A program made the translations under genes and the position numbers. Below, piece after piece: positions 31,135-43,109 of a stretch of DNA of 64,000 nucleotides. The notes below the pieces were generated by a model. It saw only the letters and a list, made by a program, of their open reading frames with translations, was not told the DNA's origin and did no database searches. This stretch comes from Primula veris (Eukaryota > Streptophyta > Magnoliopsida > Ericales > Primulaceae). Location of the stretch: positions 27,842,481 to 27,906,480 of the forward strand of contig OY821746.1 in NCBI GenBank assembly GCA_963682055.1, given 5' to 3'. Position 1 is the stretch's first letter; every line of letters starts with the position of its first letter.

Positions 31135-32160
31135 TAAAACTTATAGAGGGGGTGAATAGGCTATTAGGCGCTTTTCACGGAATTAAAATTCTAAACGCAA
31201 CTAACAAACCAACTAGCTCGATATCTACTTGCGATAATAAGTATACGAAGATAAATAATAAATAAGTGGAAGTATGCGCATAATTACAAATAAATAAGTT
31301 GCAGAAAGTAAAGAGTAAGGGAAGAAATTGACACCACGATATATAGAGGTTCGACAAACCCGCCTAATACTCTTCTCGGTATTCACGCTACCGAGTATTT
31401 CACTATAATGATCTTTCCAAGATTACAAATTCTACCGAGCTAATCAATCGATTTGCTCACCCTCTACCTGAGGTTGCTACTCTTGATACAAGTGCAAGCG
31501 AACACGTCTACAAGTCAACGACTCCCTCTCAATCTATGAGTATCCAAGTGTTTAATCTAAAACTTTTAACCAACACTTTGTTTTAAAAGTTTCTACCCAA
31601 ACACTCACTCAAAAATATGGTTATAATTTGCTATTTACAAATTTCTCGAAAATAAAACGACACTCACAATTTGATTGCTTCTAAATGAGCTAATTTGTGA
31701 GATTTGAGAATGTTTGATCTTGATTTGAGATTGTATCGCTTTCTCCTCAATTCTCCTCTTTTGAGTTTTTTCTCAACAATAATGATTTTAAGTGTTTGTA
31801 ATTGAGTGAGATTAAGTGAGATGTATTGGTTGATGATTTATGTGTTTAGGAGATGCATTGGGGGTTTTTGTAGACCAAAAGAGTCTATTGGATCTCTTAT
31901 GACCGTTGGGAGTGCTTAGATAAATTGGAACTCCATTTTTCGACATGTCGGAAAATCGGGGGAGCTTACTGCCAAACTTTTGCATTTTTCGGTATGTACT
32001 TCGAGCTGTCGGAAATTTTTTGACGTGTCTAAAAATTTGATAATTCGGTTTCTTGAAACTCTTGTATCTTCTTGGTTCGGACTCCAAAATGAGTTCTGTT
32101 TGAGCCGTTAACTTCGATATTGAATGATTTATCATTTTAGAGCATAAAATATACATTTTC
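31135..32160. repeat. Degenerate dispersed repeat, possibly LTR-derived
   Basis: Contains GAGGGGGTGAATAGGC at about 31146, GAGGTTCGACAAACCCGCC at 31347 and a TCGGTATTCACGCTACCGAG hairpin at about 31376. Phrases of this kind are common in plant LTR or solo-LTR remnants. No coding domain and no clear boundaries. Confidence 0.35.
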
Positions 32161-33758
32161 TATTTTTGAAAAAAATCAAGTATTATATCATCGAATTGTA
32201 AAATCATGAAATTGTAATTACACTTATAATTAAAATCAATTATTGAACTCATGGTTCATCTGATTGAATGAATATATTAAATAATGAATATATTAAATTA
32301 AAAATCATGAATAATATAATGTTTTTGTTATATAAAAGACACGTAAAACGATTTTTTTTGGTATAGGATTATAGTTGTTTTGAAAAAAATATGATTTTTG
32401 TTTGTTTTTTATATTTTGAATTGAATAAATATAAATAAGTAATTAGTAAAAAAGAGTGGGAGCATTTTTGAAAAAAATGACCAAAATTTGACAGTTTCAA
32501 TTTTTCTTGGATTGAGTTATATATACAGCATGATTTACGATAAACAAAATTATCATATCAATCACATACATTTATATTACACTGTTACATATATCAATAA
32601 TTTAATTGACGAAATTAATAAGACCAAATTAATTAAATAAACATGGAAATGTTAAAAATAAGATTGTAAAATTTAAATCACTAAATTAATATGAAAGTAT
32701 ATTTAATGTCATATTAATATTTATATATTATCTTTATAAATAAAGTAATTTTTTACTTTACGATATGCACTTTTAACAAATTCTCTTTCAAATGTTACCA
32801 TTTGTGAGGTTTATTTTTCAAAGTGAAAAAAAAGTATTATAAAAAACAGATCAAATGGGTAAAAATAAAACATTGTATATGAGTCGGGTCGGGTTTTGAA
32901 TGACCCGATCCAATTGACATCCATAATCCTACTAGTCCAATGAGAAAATATCCACGTCAAACAAATTGTCCAATTAGTTTTAGATCGTCACACAATTCTT
33001 TTTGTATCAGTTATTTAAAATACGACAGAGTTTCTTACTAGCGGTAATTGAGAAAAACATTCAGATGGATTCTCTTTCTTATTCCAGAACATCATGCATG
33101 GTCCAAAGTGTTCCGTTACATTTGAACTCGTGTCATATAATTTAATCTTAGTTTACGAGGTTGAGGTTTATGGCTTATAATTTTTTGGGGGAAAACTAGA
33201 ATCATATTTATTTGTTACTGGTATGGATCTACTTTATACCCTTAACTATTCTTAAGGTGTGTATTGTTCTCATGGACTACCGAAGTCGAAATAACTAAAA
33301 TCTAAGTCCATCTCGATGCATAGGTCTAGAATCCTAGACGTTTCTGTCGACCATCGTATCACATTTTCACATATCTACATTCGTAGGAATGACTTTTTAT
33401 ATATAATTAATAACCCTCGAGAATAAAGATTTACCACGTAATTCATATGATTAATGGAAGGACCACTAAAAATATAACCTAAACTTCTATTCTATCTTGA
33501 ACAAGGCAACCGATGTCTATTATCACAGATAGTGAAAGTGCACCCGACTCCCCAATTACAATAGGCATATCAAGTCTTCCTTACCGATCGGTATAGCTTG
33601 ACTCAGGCCAGCCCTATACATTGGGTACCTAAGCCCAATTCTTTTTTTTAAGTTTTAGCCCTCAAAACAAGATAAAATTATAAATAATTAATAAAAAAAA
33701 TTGCAATAATTATAACAAACAACGTAACGACTCATTTGCTAATGCTTGTTTGTTATAA
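32161..33758. other. Intergenic DNA without recognisable features
   Basis: AT-rich, no credible ORF. A GAGTCGGGTCGGGTTTTGAA / GACCCGATCC stretch at 32880 recalls the one at 29765 and may be the partner end of an old element. Confidence 0.5.
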
Positions 33759-33873
33759 GGAAAAATATATTCACACAAGTTTGTCACTCCCTTACACACT
33801 CCCTTACATGTATTGCACATTGTTAAAAAATACATTTTTATCCCTCCAAATATACATGTATGGAGTGTGTGAG

Positions 33874-33924
<51 letters not shown>

Positions 33925-34168
33925 TAATACCAGATTTAATAATTTTTCTTATTTTTAATTAATATTTAAATTTAAGATAGTTTCAACTAGGGTTCTCCTA
34001 TATTTTTAATTGAGTTTTTAGTAGGTTGGGTTTTTATTATGTTGAATATTTATATTTTGGTTTATCAAATTATAGATTGTGTTTTATGTACATTTGGAGA
34101 GATACATATGTTTTTTATTAACTATGGAGTGTGCGAGTTGTGTGCAAGTTGTGTGTCTAGCATCACCC
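33759..34168. mobile_element. Mutator-like MITE, copy 2 (410 bp)
   Basis: Same ends as copy 1 but with a single internal (TA)n unit. Flanked by TTGTTATAA (33750-33758) and TTGTTCTAA (34169-34177), a 9-bp duplication with one change. Confidence 0.83.
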
Positions 34169-37100
34169 TTGTTCTAATCAAGAGGGCTTGAGTTGAACCC
34201 ATTTATAGCTAAGATTTAAAATTTAATAGGACCTTTTAAGGAAGAGGTATATGCAAACTAATGCACTGAAATTATTATAGAATATATAAAGCTACATATG
34301 TTTGTTGTCTTCTTAAATAAAAAATTCCGACGTTTCTAACTAGTCGGCAGCTAAGCTCATGGGATGTTTTGGTTGTGTTTAGGGTCGGTACTGACTTGAC
34401 TCTCGGTATTATCTGGCTCAACTAGTATTACTGATGAGAAAGTTAGCCAAATCAGTAGTCAGTAGTGGGAGCATATTTTCCGATCTAAATCGATGAGCGG
34501 CCCGAGCAAGTGCTGAGTGTGCGTACTGTTAAGAGATCAAGAGAGGTAGTTATAAGAAGACACATTAAAAAAAATGACTTCTCATAATTTAGTGTAAAAA
34601 GAATATGTAATATAAGAAGACTAATATTAATTACTTAATCTTCATTATTTCTTAAGATTGTTGCTAGTTATTTTTTATCAGTAAATCACATTATTACAAA
34701 TATTTATAGTAGTGAAGGACCGACGACCGTGACTTTCGATCCAGATAACTTGAGATTATATATAGTCCTGCCTATCAAAATTCAATGCTAATTGTCTAAT
34801 TGAGATGAAACAAAATTTCGAGGTTATGCATTTTCCTCGTAACTATGTATGTCAGTATGTGGAAGCGGCGTATGTGCTTTTGAATACTATCGTTATTTTT
34901 TGTAATCAAGTAACCAGCTGCAGAAATTGTTTTTACCTTTCAAAAATGAGTAATTTTTTCACCCAGTTACGGTATATCCAAAGAATTACGGTTGAAACTA
35001 TGCAGGGTGTTCAAACCACAACTAACAAAAACCGGCATTTAGGAAGAAACGTACCCAAATAATTAAATTCATGTTTGCAAAATTTTAGGGAATTTGGAGT
35101 GAAATTCGACAACTTGTCGAAGATTTTTTGTACCGAACAAAAACATGTAAAATAACGATATAAAATATGGTCCATTAGACCACTATCAAGTTTCAATAAA
35201 ACACAGAAAATCTTCAATGGTCCTCCTCACTACTCAAGGTCATTTTGAATGCCATTCATAGATAGCAAGACTAGGACGTTACTAATTGTTGTTTTATTGA
35301 CCGAAAACGATAGAACGAAATTACTTTTCCTATGCAAATAAGATCTGATTGGAAGCTCACAGTGTTATCCAAGTAAAGGCGGGGCCAATGTTCCACCAAG
35401 TTATGGCCTCTTTATAAAAAATGGACCATTCTTTTAAATAAAAAAAAGGCTTACGAGAGACACTAGTTACCATTAATGTTGAGAACTTGAAACAACATTT
35501 GGTGTCGTTATCTACTCTTTCAATAATTTTCAATCTCGATATTAATTGTCTACGTACGTAGGGTAAGTGTAATGTGTAACAAAGTTTATATCAGCAGATG
35601 CTTATTACAAATCAATTCGGATCTTTGTAAGCTTTGATTCTTGCTAAGTGCGTTTCATACAGAGACAATCCCAAAATAAACGGTACTCTAAACAAATAAA
35701 TAAAACATGTAATATCATTCTATTATAATAAGTCAATGCAATTCAAATGAGTCTGTCCAATTTTGTCATTTTTAATAAATCGGTGTCTATTTTATTAATT
35801 TTCAAACTAAGTGGACTGTATTGCAATTGTTTAAAACTTATGAATTTAAGGATGTTACTAAATCAAATTATATGTGAAAGCTGAGTCATCAATTTAATAT
35901 TTTTAAAAATTATATCACTAAATTAAATATGATCCACAAAACTAATGAAGTAATATTTCCCCCTCTTTGTTGTATAAGCTATTAGTTTATCAATACACGA
36001 CATCCAGTGATATAGCTATCTACTCTTTTAGTTGACCCCAAAAATAAAAGATCCAAAACCGAAGAATGTTGAAAGATTACACCACCTTGTGCTGCACAAG
36101 TTGTGCATTATAAAAGTGTTACCCATAAAATACTACCAGTTTTTATCTAAATAATATTGTTTTTAAGTGTGTGGACTTATTAATTCAGCATATTCTAATA
36201 TCACTAGCTTATAGACCTGTCCTGATACTACATGGCACCGCGTCACAGTAGCTGATGATCTGCCCTTCTTGATACATATATACATCATACATGTATATGC
36301 ATTCTCATAAAATAAAATAAAAATTTACGTTTTAAAATATTAGGGTTCTATCTATCTGTGTCTAACTTTGACGGATAAATATATCGTGTTTAAATTGTTA
36401 AAATATAAAATTTTAAAAGTTATTCATATAATTTAACATTTGAACTATTTGGTTAACTTTCGAAAAACAAATTGTATGTAGTTACATAAATCCGAATATT
36501 TTGGGACGGGGGAGTATCAATTTGATAATCATGTTCAAGTTGCCAATGACTTCACCTAATTAGGATATGATCAATTTGTTCAGTCCTGTTATATTAGAGA
36601 AATACAAATATCAGTTGTTTTAAGTTTTGCAAATGTCACTACTTTTATATCCTATATTTGTGTAACCGTGTTCTGAAAATAAAGAATATCAGCTAATAAA
36701 AAAAAAGAGTTTCGGGCAGGAATTTTGACTTTAGTGATCATTATGCCGGCTTGATCCTTATACTTGTTCTAAATCTTAATGCCTACATTTTCAGTTCAAT
36801 CTTTTTCCGTGTGTTACAACTTACAAAGTCTCATTCTCCTGGTCTGGTTAATTATTCGCTATTTTCTCCATGATTTAGTCCTAAACTATAAAATTTTAAA
36901 TTTTGGTGCACGAAAGTTGAAGAGATGTGATATCATACCATCTAATTTTTTTTATTAAGTTCGGCTGGATTGGACTTGAGCGTTTCTCTTTTATTTAATG
37001 AAGAATTTAAGAATGTACAGGGCCACTTGAGAGTAATGTGTATTTTTTGATACAAGTACTTATTTTTAACAATGATTCATGTGTCTGCCCCATTTCTGTA

Positions 37101-38835
37101 TCTAGGTTTATCTAAAATTCTAAATGTCAATCCCTCTCTCTTGGAATGCTTGTAGATGACAAAATCACCTCATTCTAAGAGATCTTATAGAAAACTTGTA
37201 CACTTTGATTCAATTCTGTTTAGTTTTGAATTTTGATACATTAATGCGCAAATTGTCACATGCCTTTAGTAGACATTTTCGTTTTTTGATTGTTTTGATG
37301 GGCATTCTCTTCAAAATATGTTGTGATAACCACTCAGTTAATATTAACTATTGCGTAATAGACACAAAATTTAAGAATCAAGCATTAGTTTAGTTGCATT
37401 CACTCCTATAAATTGATTGACATATTCGGTTGCCATTTGAAAAATAATCGAACTCTATAGCATGAATATCATGGGCCTTTGAGAGTGACTTGTAAGTAAT
37501 TTAGAGATAAGTAAATAAAAAGGGAAATGAAAATCAGGTCATGTACAAGGCGAGTTTTGAAATGGGACATGAGTAATCGTATGCTACTTGTAAATAGTAA
37601 TTGTCACGCGCATACATAAGAGCGGTGCTAGAGCAAAAGGTGAGATGCACTTGTAATTTTAATCGGTAATAACTTTTTTTTTTTTAAATTGGCGAAATGA
37701 AAATTTCAAAAGTTAATCATGTAATTAAAACATTAAATTATATGATTTAAGTTTGAAAATTTTTATTTCGACAATTTTGATACATATTATAAACCGATCA
37801 AAATTACATGTAATTTTATAAAAAATAGTTAATTAACAAAGTATTAAATAATTAACTACGGCTTGTTTCCATCAATCACAAAGCAACACAGACAAATCTC
37901 TGTAGGGATATGTAGCTCAATCTGCTACCGTATTATTTATCATAAGAGAAAGAGACAAAAGCTAGAAACCTTGGATCTTTTCATTTTTAAAGAAAATTAA
38001 AAAAAAAAAAAATAGAATGCATCACCAAATTAAAGTTTGTCATTTCCTTACATCACTTTCTACATGGATGTCCTATTGTCTTGCCTTAATGTTGACAGGA
38101 CCAGAAACGATCATTGTAGCTCACAATAGCCATTTAAAAAAAAAAATGTGATAACTTCATTAAGACAAGTCATTGCACATTAAGTACCAAATTTGGTTAG
38201 ATACATCAAAATAACTAATTAGAGTTCTCTAATGTTACTCTAGCATGATTCGTTAAGTAATTTGTCAGAATATTTGTTGATCTCGGGTTTCAATGAAAAC
38301 TCCGAAAGCGAGTCCACGAATATTGTAACTTCGGATATGATTAGTTATGAAAACAATTGAACTCTCCGGATATGATTACTCATTCAAATGCATCTAGTAA
38401 ATCTGTCAAATTAAAAGTACTAGGTGTCTGCGACAGTCGAGTAAAGCGTTTCATTTCAGCAAAAGTGATTGTTTTTATGTAAAACTCTTCCTAAAAAGTA
38501 TTTGCAATTAGTACTGTAACATTATTTTTTGCAATAATTTACCATTCGGTTCTATAACTTAGTTTATAATACTTTACAGCATTCAGAGCTGAACATCTAA
38601 ATTGATCATCTATTCTACATCTTTAAATCTCTTATTTATATTTTACAAATCACTATAATACATCATTCTACAACGGAACATCTAAAATACACATGCACTT
38701 TTCAGAATTTCATCTCCATTTGATCATCTAAAATACAAATTGTCTAAAATAAAAAATTACTATTTTATAACATTTATTCAAATATATTACCCAAAAATTA
38801 AAAATTATACATACAAAATATATAATTTATAAGTA
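34169..38835. other. Intergenic AT-rich DNA
   Basis: No ORF with recognisable coding content, RNA gene or bounded repeat was found in these 4.7 kb. Homopolymer runs and short ORFs only. Confidence 0.5.
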
Positions 38836-38842
38836 TATATAT

Positions 38843-38882
<40 letters not shown>

Positions 38883-39900
38883 ACATGTATCAATTCTGAG
38901 TTGCTTTCTTCTTCTACAACAGTACAATATGAAACATGTCACCAAAAATGTTTTACGGTACATTAATTGTGGGAATAAAAGCAAAAGGGAGAAGAAGGAG
39001 AAGTGGGTCAATGCCCTTTGATGAAATTCCAATGAACCGGTACAATATAAAAAAACTTAAAAACTGTTTTAAACTTAAAAAATAACTTATAATCTATACG
39101 GAAAATATATTAAAATATAAAAAAAGCGTAAAAGCTGTTTTTAACCTTAAAAAAGATATTATAATCTACACAAGAAAAATATTAAAGTGTAAAAAAGCTG
39201 TTTTTAGCTTTTTTTTTTAAAGCTTTTTTTAGTATTTGGTTGAATTATTATGTAAAAAAAAAAAAACCAAATTTTTATGAAAACAATATTTTTTTTATCA
39301 CTTGTAAGGTGACCTACACTTAAAAATATTATAAAAATAGTGATGTATGAAAAAAAATATTTTTAAAATGTGACCGGGCATGTTATTAGGCATGCAAATG
39401 AGCCAATCTGAGTTTAGTTGTGATCAAACTCGACTCGTTTATTAAATGAGTACTAAAATCTTGTTCAAACTCGGCTCGTTTACAAACGAGCTGTTCACGA
39501 ACTTGTTCATTAGTATTTTCTCAACACGTTTTATGACAAATTTAATATCGTTTTACTTAAAAAATATTTTTTACTTAGCCAAAATAAATATTAATATAAG
39601 CAATAATAAATTTAGTTATTGTGATTTTAGTTTTAATTAGATTTAGTTTTAAAAAATAAATTTATTACATAAATTGAAGAGTATTTATCGACAATTAACA
39701 TTATATTAATTAAATTTTACATATATATATATATAAGCATTAATATATATTAAAAATGATTAAACGATCTTTCAGACAAGCCGAACATGTTCACGAGCCT
39801 TATTATTATGTTTAGGCTCGGTTCATTAATAAATGAACAAGCTCGAACCAAACACGAATATGTTTATGAACGATTTGGTTCATTACCGGCCCTACATGTT
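38836..39900. repeat. TA microsatellite and 'AAACGAGC' dispersed repeat
   Basis: A (TA)n tract is at 38846-38880. Local AAAGCTGTTTTTA-type duplications lie at 39040-39240. From 39395 to 39890, GGCTCGTTTACAAACGAGC-like inverted motifs recur, including GCTCGGTTCATTAATAAATG. A relative occurs at 44336-44465. It looks like a dispersed non-coding transposon remnant; class not assigned. Confidence 0.45.
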
Positions 39901-41180
39901 TTGGTACATGATCAGATGTAGCCCAACCTTTGTAATATTGACATGTAAAATAGCTGAAATAAACTACATATACATGTGCTGTTGTAACTGCTCTTATACA
40001 GCTAGTTGTAGCTTAATTCAGTTTAGTTTGTCACTTTAATCATTATTTCGGCCGTTTCCGTCTTTTCAATTTCAGTCCAGATATTTACAGCAAAAAACCA
40101 ACAGTAAGAAGTTTAGTTTTTTTTTTTTTTTTTGAAATGAAGAAGTTTAGCTTGATTAACAACTTTTCCCAAGAAACTGTACATGTAACTTCCTACCAAA
40201 CTGAAAAAACAAAATTAGTCTTTACAAATCACTACTACTTTGTTTTGCATGTTGTTTTCCGTTTGACTTGACTAGGTGTGTCTTGAAGGGACAATAAGTG
40301 ACCAAATTAAGGCCGGCATTGCCACTAACACAATTCCAACAAAAAAACTACAAACAAGACGATTTAGCATTTTTTTACTTTGTTGTATTTTGTTGTCGAA
40401 ACGAAAACTGGATACACCTCGGACAACATAGTGTTCTTTTAAAAAGTATCAGTGCTTAAATTGCAAAAGAAAACGTTTTGGCTGCCAGTCAACAAAACGA
40501 AACGATAACAAGAAACGGCAACATTTTCAAACCAAACTACACGTACACCTCTTCAACCTATACAACTCCTCCAAGAGACCAGGATAATGATTGAAACACA
40601 ATCTTTTGAAAGAGGGATGAAGTGCTTACAACAAACGATGTAGTAATTCCCCATTAGATGGTCGTCAACTCAACATAGGGGGAAGAACATCCGTCCGTGG
40701 CATCACACTTTCGGGTAGAATGATGAGATGGAACAATATTGTTTCACCATATATTAAAATTTTTGGCGTAGCACAAGTGTAGTAATGTCTAAGCAACATT
40801 ATTTTAGTAGATACAAAAAGTTTAGCGAGTTCAATATTCATGACATGATTGCTAGTTAACAAGCATAAGAGATAACATCACAACATGAATTCGCAAAGCC
40901 TAAGTTAATGAGATCACTTCAAAAGAACACAGTACATAGAAGCAAAGTCTCCAAGAGATTTTGAAAACCCAACTGATACACTTGACACATTCTTGTCTTT
41001 TAGAAACTAATACAGTCAAAGATCTAAAATACAAGGAAAATTAGCCAAGGAGGTAACGAGCAAGCCATTGAACAAGCACAAAGAGAGGCATTTACCACAA
41101 ATTTTAGAAATTATTCAAGTTTTCACAGCGAAAGACTAAATAATACCAATCTTCGTGCTTGTTGAATTTTCGTCACTCCA

Positions 41181-43109
41181 TCACCTCCAAGCTGAAGCAG
41201 ACACCAGCGCCCGACACTGCCAGCTCAGCACAAGCGAAGCCTGTTTCCTTCCAACGTCAAATCCCCTAATTTGACTTTTCGCCACAACACATTCAGCTTG
41301 AGCTTCGTTAAAATTGCTGATATTAACCTGCGTAAAACCAGCAGCTCCGAATAGGGCTCTCCAGTGTAGCATTTGATCAGAGTAATTAAGCCTACCCAAA
41401 ACAATGTTTTCAAACATAGGCTTCACAACAAACTTCTCAATTTTCGAAACTGTTTGCAAGTTTGCACCCGAAGCATCAATCGAATCCAATAGAGCCACAT
41501 AGTATTGGAGTGAATGTAAAAGATGGTGTGAAAACGAAAGATCAGTTCTTTCACACCCACGTTCCATGGAAACAACTATTTTCGGCTCAAGCTGTTTTAT
41601 AAATCGAATAAGCGACGGGATCATGGATAACCGATTGGAAAATGCCCAAATAGGGAAATTCACAGCTAAGGTCGTGTCCTTATTAATAAGATGAACCGGA
41701 TAAGCACTTAGATCAAATGAATCCAAATTGACCACCTCAAGCTCGAAACTGACACCAATTTCGTTAGCGAATTGGGTTAGATTTTCATGCATTAGTCCTA
41801 ACTCAAAAGGGTGATGTGTCAAAGGGGAAGCAAAAGCAGTGACTTTCAAACTAGGGCTACCCTTGGTATTCGGAAGCTCGGCCATAAAAGAAGCCCATTG
41901 GGCACCCGATCCGATATCAAAATCAATGACATGTACACGTTCGGACTCTCCAAGAGATTCTAAAATAGCCTGATTAGAAGTGAAGTTAATAAAGTGACTT
42001 AAAGGAGATACCTCAGAAAAGAGCTTAAAAGCTCCCATCTTGAAAAGCCCATCAATCGGGGTTGAGCTTTTAGTAAAAGTTGAAGCGGGACTGAGCAAAG
42101 GTAGGTGGATAAGAGCCTCTTTGAGATAAAAGGAAGCCCTTTGAAAGGGCTTAGTGCCAGGTGTCAGCTGGTGATTGAGCCGCGCCAATATCGAATGCGC
42201 GTTTGTGATGTTACCGGCCAGAATCAGCTCGGATGCCTTGAAAAGCTGGTCATACACTGCCTGTTGAGAGACCAGCGGTTCCGATTCAGGGGGGTGTTTG
42301 TCAAGTTCCAAAATTTTGGGGTCCGGAACATAGTTTCTTGAATTCCCGGGATTCGTGCGGTGGAGGGGCGGCAGGTGGTTCTGGTATTGCATAGGTGAGG
42401 GGAGCTGAGTGTCATTATTTGGAACATGGTGGTGTGAACTGAAATTACTCAAACTCCCATTATTACCTCCCAAATTAGGGCGTTTGAGGGGTGGCTGGTG
42501 GTGGATTAGGTTTTGCAAATGCAGGGGTGAGGGCGGCTGAGTGTCATTTTTTGAAATGTGGAGGTTAAAACTGAACCTTTCCAAATTCCCTAAATTTCCA
42601 GAATCCCCCAAATTAGAGCCTTTGAGGGGTAAGTGCTGGTCCAGGTTGGAGACTAGGGTTTGCAATTGCAGTGGCAAAGGGGGCTGAGTGTCAAGTTTTG
42701 AAATATGGGGGTCAAAACTGAAACTTTCCAATTTTTCCAAATTACCCAAATTCCCCAGATTTTGGCCTTTGAGCAAAGGTTGTGGAATAACAGAAACTGG
42801 GTTTGACAAATTTGAGGAAAATGAGTTCAAAAACTGAACCTTTTCGAAGAAACTTTCACCAACACCGCTTATGTATGTATCACTTTGTATCACCGAATCG
42901 GAGAAAAGGGCCTCCCAGTCTTCTGCTCCGGCAACCTCCATTGCCGCCGCAGCCAAAAAATCAGTCGTCGGAAAATGGGTATTTCCGGAGGTGGAGGTTG
43001 AGGAGCTCGGGCTCCGGTGAGTGTTGTCGAGGACAGAGATCGGCTCGGTTACATTACTCTCTCTATTTTTCCAAGACAGTGGATTTATAACACCCATTCC
43101 AATCATCAT
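41181..43109 (-). CDS. GRAS transcription factor, HAM/SCL6-22-27 subfamily
   Basis: A single-exon gene of 642 residues starting MMIGMGVINPLSWKN; upstream codons in the same frame lack an ATG. The GRAS domain covers about residues 280-642 with the VHIID-type motif VHVIDFDIGSGAQW near 393 and a terminal SAWR. The stretch ILARLNHQL near 309 is the HAM-subfamily miR171-complementary region. HAM proteins are nuclear regulators that maintain shoot and root meristems and repress differentiation, partly with WUSCHEL-type partners. The N-terminal part is Ser/Pro/Asn-rich and contains three to four imperfect repeats of about 45 residues (LKGxNLGxxGNLxxF...DTQPPSPLxLQ). The frame is intact, so it is probably functional and under miR171 control. 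Confidence 0.95.
   Translation of the reverse strand: MMIGMGVINPLSWKNRESNVTEPISVLDNTHRSPSSSTSTSGNTHFPTTDFLAAAAMEVAGAEDWEALFSDSVIQSDTYISGVGESFFEKVQFLNSFSSNLSNPVSVIPQPLLKGQNLGNLGNLEKLESFSFDPHISKLDTQPPLPLQLQTLVSNLDQHLPLKGSNLGDSGNLGNLERFSFNLHISKNDTQPPSPLHLQNLIHHQPPLKRPNLGGNNGSLSNFSSHHHVPNNDTQLPSPMQYQNHLPPLHRTNPGNSRNYVPDPKILELDKHPPESEPLVSQQAVYDQLFKASELILAGNITNAHSILARLNHQLTPGTKPFQRASFYLKEALIHLPLLSPASTFTKSSTPIDGLFKMGAFKLFSEVSPLSHFINFTSNQAILESLGESERVHVIDFDIGSGAQWASFMAELPNTKGSPSLKVTAFASPLTHHPFELGLMHENLTQFANEIGVSFELEVVNLDSFDLSAYPVHLINKDTTLAVNFPIWAFSNRLSMIPSLIRFIKQLEPKIVVSMERGCERTDLSFSHHLLHSLQYYVALLDSIDASGANLQTVSKIEKFVVKPMFENIVLGRLNYSDQMLHWRALFGAAGFTQVNISNFNEAQAECVVAKSQIRGFDVGRKQASLVLSWQCRALVSASAWR
42172..42192 (-). 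promoter_or_regulatory. miR171 target site in the GRAS mRNA
   Basis: The plus strand here reads TGATTGAGCCGCGCCAATATC, the miR171 sequence itself apart from notation (T for U). The GRAS transcript is therefore perfectly complementary over 21 nt. HAM-type GRAS mRNAs are the established cleavage targets of miR171. Confidence 0.97.
42330..42780 (-). repeat. Imperfect in-frame tandem repeats in the GRAS N-terminal coding region
   Basis: Three clear and one decayed unit of about 120-140 bp each encode versions of LKGxNLG-GNL-F-S-F-HIS-DTQPPSPL-LQ. The repeat is seen at both DNA and protein level. Confidence 0.8.
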
